Of a stretch of DNA of 64,000 bases, positions 59,631-64,000 are shown one piece after another. The notes below the pieces were generated by a model that saw only the letters and a list, made by a program, of their open reading frames with translations, was not told where the DNA came from and did no database searches. The DNA lies in contig NZ_CP134949.1 in assembly GCF_032116555.1 (NCBI RefSeq), positions 620,001 to 684,000 on the forward strand, given 5' to 3'. How positions within the stretch are numbered: the first letter of the stretch is position 1; the number at the start of each line of letters is the position of its first letter. The stretch comes from Halobaculum sp. XH14. GTDB taxonomy: Archaea; Halobacteriota; Halobacteria; Halobacteriales; Haloferacaceae. A program made the position numbers and the translations under genes.

Positions 59631-59672
59631 GCGGCGGTGGCGGGTCAGCGGGCGGCGGTGGCGGGTCAGCGG
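59631..59672 (+). repeat. 21-bp perfect tandem duplication
   Basis: The unit gcggcggtggcgggtcagcg plus g occurs at 59631-59651 and 59652-59672. The minus-strand stop codon of the beta-RFAP synthase gene (tca at 59666-59668) is inside the second unit. Slippage at the 3' end of the gene is the likely cause. Confidence 0.85.
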
Positions 59673-60658
59673 GCGTCGCCGGTCGAAACCGCGGCTCCCT
59701 CGTTCCGCGCGCGGACGACCGACACGTCGCCGCCGACGCCGGCGGCGTCCAGCGCGCGGTGGCCGGCCTCGCGGGCCGGCTCCGCGTGCTCGGCGTCGGT
59801 GACGCCGTAGACGGTCGGGCCCCACGAGGACTGGCCGGCCCCGAAGACGGCGGTGGCGTCGCGGAGCGCCGCGACCACGTCGCCGACCGGCGGGCGGTAG
59901 ACGCCGCCCTGCTCGTCCGCGAACCACGCGCCGTTGAGCCGGCCGATTTCGCCGACCGCGCTTCCGAACCGCTCGGCCGAGCCCTCCGCGAGCGCGGGGA
60001 GCAGCCGCCGCTGCACGACGCCGGCGACGCGATCGGCCACGTCGGGGTCGGCGTTCTCGATCACGGCCCGCATCGAGTCGTCCTCCCTGCCGTCCGCCCG
60101 GCCCGGGTCGGCCTCGGGAACCACGAGCAGGAAACGCCAGTCGTCGGGGACCGCGTGGCGCGCGGCGACCGCCGGAACGGTCCAGTCCCCGTCGTCGGGA
60201 CGGTCGGTGGTGAACCGCTCGGTCGGGTGGCCGGCGTCGAGGACGAACCCGCCGGACTCGAAGGCGGCGACGCCGACGCCCGAGCGGCCACCGCGGCCCA
60301 GCGCCGGGGAACGCTCGCGGACCCTCGCGTCGCGGCCGTACACCCCGGCGACGGCCGACAGGACCGCGAGCGAGAGCTGCGTCCCGCTCCCGAGGCCCAT
60401 GTGGCGCGGGAGCGTCTCCGCGACGTCGACGTCGACGCCGGGCAGGTCGAGGAGGTCACAGACCCGGGCGGCACACCGGCGGGCGACCGGGTGCTCACAG
60501 CGGACCGCGTCGGCGGGCCGCGCGGTGAGGCGGACGCCCGGCTCGTCGAGCGCGACCCCGGCCGCGCCGTACAGCCGCTCGCCGGCGAGGCTGAGGTTGC
60601 CGAACCCGAAGTGGAGGCGGGCACCCGTCTCGACGTCGACGCCCTCGTCCGGTGCCAT
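59666..60658 (-). CDS. beta-ribofuranosylaminobenzene 5'-phosphate synthase
   Basis: A 330-residue GHMP-fold protein of the beta-RFAP synthase family. The ATP/phosphate loop is RHMGLGSGTQLSLAVLS near residue 85, and ARLHFGFGNLS near 12 is the N-terminal motif. It makes the first pterin-specific intermediate from 4-aminobenzoate and PRPP in methanopterin-like cofactor synthesis; haloarchaea may make a related pterin. Sequence is close enough to call the family, not the exact product. The ATG at 60658 is chosen. Confidence 0.85.
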   Translation of the reverse strand: MAPDEGVDVETGARLHFGFGNLSLAGERLYGAAGVALDEPGVRLTARPADAVRCEHPVARRCAARVCDLLDLPGVDVDVAETLPRHMGLGSGTQLSLAVLSAVAGVYGRDARVRERSPALGRGGRSGVGVAAFESGGFVLDAGHPTERFTTDRPDDGDWTVPAVAARHAVPDDWRFLLVVPEADPGRADGREDDSMRAVIENADPDVADRVAGVVQRRLLPALAEGSAERFGSAVGEIGRLNGAWFADEQGGVYRPPVGDVVAALRDATAVFGAGQSSWGPTVYGVTDAEHAEPAREAGHRALDAAGVGGDVSVVRARNEGAAVSTGDAR

Positions 60659-60783
60659 CGCCGGGGAGTCGGCCCCGTACCCGCCTGTCGGTTTCGACAC
60701 CGGCGGAATCGGACGCTACCGCGGCCAGCCGAGGGCCCGGCGACCGCAAAGCCCTTTCAGGGTGGCCACCGGATCGTAACCAG

Positions 60784-61440
60784 ATGGTGTACGATGCGGT
60801 CGTGTTCGACAACGACGGCGTGCTCGTCGGGCGGACGAGCTACGACGTGCTCCACGAGGCCGCGTGGGACGCCTTCGACGCCCTCTCGGTCGCGGACCCG
60901 GACCCCGACCACGTCGAGTCGATGGTCGTCGGCGTCACCCCCGAGGGGGTCGAGTCCGTCTGTTCGGCCTACGACCTCTCGCCCGCGGAGTTCTGGACGG
61001 CCCGCGACCGCACCGCGTTCGAGGCCCAGCGCCGCGAGGTCCGGGCGGGCCGGAAGTCGCTGTACGACGACGTCGACGTGCTCCGCGACATCGCCGCGCC
61101 GCTGGGCATCGTCTCGTCGAACCAGCAGGAGACGGTCGATTTCATGCTGGACCACTTCGGCGTCTCGGACCTGTTCGGTGCGGCCTACGGCCGTGAGCCG
61201 ACCCTGGAGAGCCTGACCCGCAAGAAGCCGAACAGCCACTACATCGACCGCGCGCTGGGGGACCTGGACGCGGAGACGGCCCTGTTCGTCGGCGACAACG
61301 AGTCGGACCTGCGGGCGGCCGACAACGCCGGGATCGACTCGGCGTTCATCCGCCGCCCGCACCGCGAGGAGTACGACCTGTCGGTCACGCCGACCTACGA
61401 CGTGCAGGACCTCCACGACGTCGCCGCGCTCTGTCGGTGA
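60784..61440 (+). CDS. HAD-superfamily hydrolase
   Basis: A 218-residue phosphoglycolate-phosphatase-like HAD enzyme. Motif I is VVFDNDGVL (nucleophile Asp9, acid Asp11), motif II the SSN at GIVSSNQQ near residue 117, and motif III/IV KKPN and FVGDNESDLRAADNAG near 175. A helical cap separates motif I and II. It dephosphorylates a small phosphate ester; the substrate is unknown. The gene diverges from the beta-RFAP synthase gene. Confidence 0.9.
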   Translation: MVYDAVVFDNDGVLVGRTSYDVLHEAAWDAFDALSVADPDPDHVESMVVGVTPEGVESVCSAYDLSPAEFWTARDRTAFEAQRREVRAGRKSLYDDVDVLRDIAAPLGIVSSNQQETVDFMLDHFGVSDLFGAAYGREPTLESLTRKKPNSHYIDRALGDLDAETALFVGDNESDLRAADNAGIDSAFIRRPHREEYDLSVTPTYDVQDLHDVAALCR

Positions 61441-61469
61441 GCCGGGACGGGGGTCGGCGCAGGCGCGGA

Positions 61470-61535
61470 GCGGCGAGCACCACGGTGCGAGCGTAAGTAG
61501 CGCGAGTGTAACGAGCGCGAGCAGCGCGGAGGGGG
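61470..61535. repeat. possible decayed repeat of the A/B type
   Basis: The stretch gcgagcaccacggtgcgagc, followed by gtaagtagcgcgagtgtaacgagcgcgagcag in pieces, has the same low-complexity gcgag/cgag composition and the CACCacgGTG core as the interiors of elements A and B. Neither the GAAAG-CCC end nor the arm pair can be found, so it is only a possible remnant. Confidence 0.3.
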
Positions 61536-61655
61536 GCACCGAGTCGAGCGCCGCGCGGCCGTTCGGGGCGTGCGTCACGCCGGCCGAGACGATGCCGACG
61601 GAACCGGGTCCCGATGGGGGACAAGCGTTTCACCCGGCGCCGCCTACACCCGAGC

Positions 61656-62075
61656 ATGAGCGAACAGGAGCCGAAACCCGACCTCCCGAACACCGACAAG
61701 GAGTGGCGAGAGCGACTGACCGACGCGGAGTACAAGATCCTCCGCGAGCGCGGGACCGAGGCGCGCTTCTCCGGCGAGCACGTCGACCGCGACGACGAGG
61801 GCGTCTACACCTGTGCGGCCTGCGGGACGGTGCTGTTCGACTCGTCCACCAAGTACGACGCCGGCTGTGGCTGGCCGAGCTTCTACGCGGCCGAGGACTC
61901 GGCGGTGACGTTCGAGGAGGACGACCGCCACGGGATGACCCGCGTCGAGGTCAGCTGTGGCACCTGCGACGGCCACCTCGGGCACGTGTTCGAGGACGGT
62001 CCGGAGCCGACCGGCGAGCGCTTCTGCATCAACTCGGTCGCGCTGGACTTCGAACCGGACGGGAGCGAGGAGTAG
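61656..62075 (+). CDS. msrB: peptide-methionine (R)-S-oxide reductase
   Basis: A 139-residue MsrB. The catalytic Cys124 is in RFCINSVALDF. The structural zinc is held by Cys53/Cys56 (CAAC) and Cys101/Cys104 (CGTC). CGWPSF and GHLGHVFEDGP are conserved substrate motifs. It repairs the R-sulfoxide of methionine in oxidised proteins. The ATG at 61656 is preferred to one 42 bases upstream that lies in the promoter region. Confidence 0.96.
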   Translation: MSEQEPKPDLPNTDKEWRERLTDAEYKILRERGTEARFSGEHVDRDDEGVYTCAACGTVLFDSSTKYDAGCGWPSFYAAEDSAVTFEEDDRHGMTRVEVSCGTCDGHLGHVFEDGPEPTGERFCINSVALDFEPDGSEE

Positions 62076-62099
62076 CGGGCTCGGTCGGTCCGGGCCGAA

Positions 62100-62345
62100 T
62101 CAGTGCGTCAACACGAGCAGCCGCTCGGCCGTCCGCGCGAGACAGATGGGCCCGCCCGGCGCGCCCTCGAACGTCACCTCGTCGTCGTCGGTGACGAACA
62201 GGCGCTCGAACGGCCGGTCGCAGGCGGGACACGCCAGCCCGTCCCGGTTGTCGAGCGTCATCGACCCGGCGTCCTGCCGCCGCAGTTTCAGCTTCGCGCG
62301 GTAGTCGTGGACGTCGAAGCCGTCCGAGAGGTCGAGCCGGTCCAT
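62100..62345 (-). CDS. small CxxC zinc protein (DUF7385-like)
   Basis: An 81-residue protein. FDVHDYRAKLKLRRQ, then LDNRDGLACPACDRPFERLF with a CxxC pair and CLARTAERLLVLTH at the C-terminus. It resembles a haloarchaeal family often named flagella cluster protein or DUF7385; the name is from memory. It probably binds zinc. It is 101 bases downstream of the aIF2 beta gene on the same strand. Confidence 0.7.
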   Translation of the reverse strand: MDRLDLSDGFDVHDYRAKLKLRRQDAGSMTLDNRDGLACPACDRPFERLFVTDDDEVTFEGAPGGPICLARTAERLLVLTH

Positions 62346-62446
62346 ACCGGTCGCTGCCGGGCGGCGTTGAAATACGTGGCGGGCCGGGAGTCAGCGGTGA
62401 GAACGAGCGACCGAGCGCCGGGAACCGAACCGCGATACGACCCGGA

Positions 62447-63061
62447 TCAGGCCGGTCGAGCGAACGCGAGCGTGCCCGAGACGTTGTGGACGTAGGCGTT
62501 CACCACGTCGCCCTCCTGTGCGCCCGAGACGAACACGGTGAACTTCCCCTTCTCCGCGACGCCGTCGCCCTTCCGCCCGGTGCCGGTGATCTTCAGTTCG
62601 TACGTCTTCCCCTCCTCGATGTCGGGGCCGGCCGCCTGGCGCGACGCCGACCCGGAGCGCTTCTCGACCGGCCGGAACGCGCCACAGGCCTGACAGCGGA
62701 GCATGTCGATGCCGTCCTCGGTCTTGAGCACGGTGTCGGGCAGGCCACACTCCGAGCAGGTGACGAACTCGGCGACGTACTCGTCGATGGCGGCCTCGAA
62801 GTCGGCGACCGAGAACGAGCCGTTGTAGCGGGCGACGCCGTTCTCGAACTGGCCGTTCGTCCCCAGGTCGCGCTGGATGGAGCGGTGGACGTGCTCGGCG
62901 TCACGCGAGAGCGCGTCGGCGATGGCGTCGAGGTTGGTGAGGCGGGTGAACGCCCCGTCCGTCTGGCCCTCGGGATCCGGCACGTCGAGCCGGTCCCCGC
63001 CCTCGGCGGGCGATTCGGGCAGCGACTCGTAGGCTCGGTCGAGCGCAGAATCGTAGTTCAT
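62447..63061 (-). CDS. translation initiation factor aIF2 beta with C-terminal TRAM domain
   Basis: A 204-residue protein. The first 135 residues are aIF2 beta: an N-terminal segment, the core with RDLGTNGQFENGVARYNG, and the zinc ribbon CSECGLPDT with CQACGAFRPVEK. The last 60 residues are a TRAM domain (TYELKITGTGRKGDGVAEKG and VVNAYVHNVSGTLAFA). aIF2 beta helps hold initiator tRNA in the heterotrimer; a TRAM domain adds RNA binding. Most archaea have no TRAM here; in haloarchaea the layout recurs. Confidence 0.93.
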   Translation of the reverse strand: MNYDSALDRAYESLPESPAEGGDRLDVPDPEGQTDGAFTRLTNLDAIADALSRDAEHVHRSIQRDLGTNGQFENGVARYNGSFSVADFEAAIDEYVAEFVTCSECGLPDTVLKTEDGIDMLRCQACGAFRPVEKRSGSASRQAAGPDIEEGKTYELKITGTGRKGDGVAEKGKFTVFVSGAQEGDVVNAYVHNVSGTLAFARPA

Positions 63062-63152
63062 GCACGGGGTAAGGGAGTTCCCGCGTAAATGGATTCCGAG
63101 ACAGGCGTCAACATGGTCCGAGCGGTTCCGGGACCGTCCGTATCCACGAGCC

Positions 63153-63208
63153 GAAGCCGACGGCCGGAACCGGCGGCAGAAGCCGACGACCAGCGGTCGA
63201 AGCCGACG
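63153..63208. repeat. three copies of gaagccgacg upstream of the GTPase gene
   Basis: The ten-base word gaagccgacg occurs exactly at 63153-63162, 63179-63188 and 63199-63208 in the 268-base gap between the aIF2 beta and YchF-like genes. The spacing is 26 and 20 bases. It may be regulatory or a remnant of duplication. No gene is seen in this gap. Confidence 0.5.
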
Positions 63209-63329
63209 CTCGAATCCGGCAGCCGGACAGATCGCTCGAATCGAGCGCCAGTGTCGAGCGGTGTGTCACCGACGACCACGCCGCGGTCGGGTAGAAATCC
63301 TTTCCACAGACGGCCGCCGAGTGCGGTCA

Positions 63330-64000
63330 ATGAGCTACAAGGTCGGCCTCGTGGGGAAGCCCTCGGTGGGGAAATCCAGCTTCTTCAACGCGGCCACGAT
63401 GAACGACGTGCCCGAGGGGGCCTACCCGTTCACGACCATCGACCCGAGCGTGGGGGAAGCGTACGTCGGCATCGACTGTGCGGCCCCGGAGTTCGACGAG
63501 GAGTGCGAGCCGAACCACGGCTTCTGTACCGGCGACACGCGGTTCGTGCCCGTCAAACTCGTCGACGTCGCCGGGCTCATCCCCGGCGCACACGAGGGGA
63601 AGGGGCTGGGCAACCAGTTCCTCACCGACCTGAACGAGGCGGACGTGCTCGTCCACGTCGTCGACTTCTCGGGCACGACGGACATCGAGGGCGAGCCGAC
63701 CGAGGGCCACGACCCGCGCGAAGACGTCGACTTCCTCGCGGACGAACTCGACCAGTGGTACCTGGGAATCCTGGAGAAGGGTATCGAGAAGTACGGCTCC
63801 ATGTACGAGGGGCCGAACCCGGGGGACGAGATCAAACTCGAGGAGGTGCTCGCGGAGCAGTTGAGCGCGTTCAGGACGAACAAGGACGAGATCAAGCAGG
63901 TCGTGCTCTCGCTCGGTCTCGAACTCGACCCCGAAGGCTGGGACGACGACGACCGGTTCGAGCTCGCGCGGGAGCTGCGAACGCGGACGAAACCGATGAT
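63330..64000 (+). CDS. YchF-like redox-regulated GTPase/ATPase (partial)
   Basis: The first 223 residues of an Obg/YchF-family P-loop NTPase; the stop lies beyond the right edge. G1 is GKPSVGKSSFF at residues 9-19, switch I has YPFTTIDP (35-42), and G3 DVAGLIPGAHEGKGLGNQFL near 90. The frame ends at RTKPM, just before the expected G4 region. The family is universal and binds ribosomes; bacterial and eukaryotic forms prefer ATP. An acidic insert (CAAPEFDEECEPNHGFC) follows switch I, typical of archaea. The ATG at 63330 fits the GKP position. Confidence 0.92.
   Translation, partial: MSYKVGLVGKPSVGKSSFFNAATMNDVPEGAYPFTTIDPSVGEAYVGIDCAAPEFDEECEPNHGFCTGDTRFVPVKLVDVAGLIPGAHEGKGLGNQFLTDLNEADVLVHVVDFSGTTDIEGEPTEGHDPREDVDFLADELDQWYLGILEKGIEKYGSMYEGPNPGDEIKLEEVLAEQLSAFRTNKDEIKQVVLSLGLELDPEGWDDDDRFELARELRTRTKPM

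Noticed and set aside
60741-60775. aaagccctttcagggtgg upstream of the HAD gene as another copy of element A
   Set aside because: It shares only a few bases with the end motif and has no arm or mismatch pattern. It is more likely part of the promoter.

Overview
The window is chromosomal DNA of a halophilic archaeon (class Halobacteria). The evidence is the very high GC content, acidic proteins rich in Asp and Glu, many starts that lie 25-30 bases downstream of a TATA-like box with no room for a leader, archaeal-type genes (aIF5A, aIF2 beta, Cbf5, CofH, TgtA/ArcS/RaSEA for archaeosine, type IV pilin with the halophile H-domain), Tat signals with lipoboxes, and several haloarchaea-only small families. 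The genus cannot be fixed from the sequence. About 75 protein genes and one tRNA gene (tRNA-Pro, anticodon GGG) can be supported. There is no rRNA and no CRISPR array, and no insertion sequence or transposase was seen. The family numbers (DUF names) are from memory and should be read as likely.

Layout. 1-5.5 kb: UbiB-like kinase (cut by the left edge) with Hsp20, an aminotransferase, the aIF5A-agmatinase pair, and IlvD. 5.5-6.0 kb: a gene-free block of palindromic repeats. 6-10.6 kb: a UbiA prenyltransferase fused to a lycopene-cyclase-type domain, a divergent pair of orphan DppB/DppC-like permeases with a Tat lipoprotein, and a first DUF5789-like gene. 10.8-12.1 kb: a lower-GC island with a type IV pilin next to tRNA-Pro. 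12.2-20.1 kb: AstE-like hydrolase, Cbf5 and cytidylate kinase, MoaB, AzlC/AzlD, membrane proteins, RaSEA and a 36-residue CxxC protein. 20.1-23.3 kb: purine synthesis (purQ, purS, a PurU-like gene, purC). 23.5-28.3 kb: alpha/beta hydrolase, a GlcD-like FAD oxidase, CofH, a second repeat block and a peroxiredoxin. 28.4-35 kb: one tight minus-strand run, arcS, two membrane proteins, hyuA, hyuB. 35-44.6 kb: histidine kinase, tgtA, and a nine-gene minus-strand run ending with a Rieske protein. 44.8-53.4 kb: PEP carboxylase, aldo/keto reductase, the second DUF5789-like gene, DUF5802-like, NUDIX, Vms1-like and Rid-like proteins, an ATP-grasp ligase. 53.4-54.1 kb: a third repeat block. 54.1-64 kb: DUF5813-like, GrpB-like, a TrkA domain protein with two stand-alone Lrp ligand domains, pyruvate dehydrogenase E1 alpha, lipoprotein, thymidylate kinase, beta-RFAP synthase, HAD hydrolase, MsrB, a zinc protein, aIF2 beta and a YchF-like GTPase cut by the right edge.

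How genes work together. Three archaeosine steps are present: TgtA inserts preQ0 in tRNA, then ArcS and RaSEA convert it to archaeosine. Purine genes purS/purQ, purC and a formyltransferase-fold gene sit side by side. aIF5A and an agmatinase share an operon, consistent with (deoxy)hypusine formation. CofH (coenzyme F420) and beta-RFAP synthase (pterin cofactor) are cofactor genes. TrkA and the Lrp domains look like a K+ or redox control module.

The most unusual signal is non-coding. Three dispersed copies of a palindromic element share end motifs and an internal 3x3 C-C mismatch. Each copy has a different, perfectly self-complementary 12-13 bp arm, as if the pairing and not the sequence were conserved.
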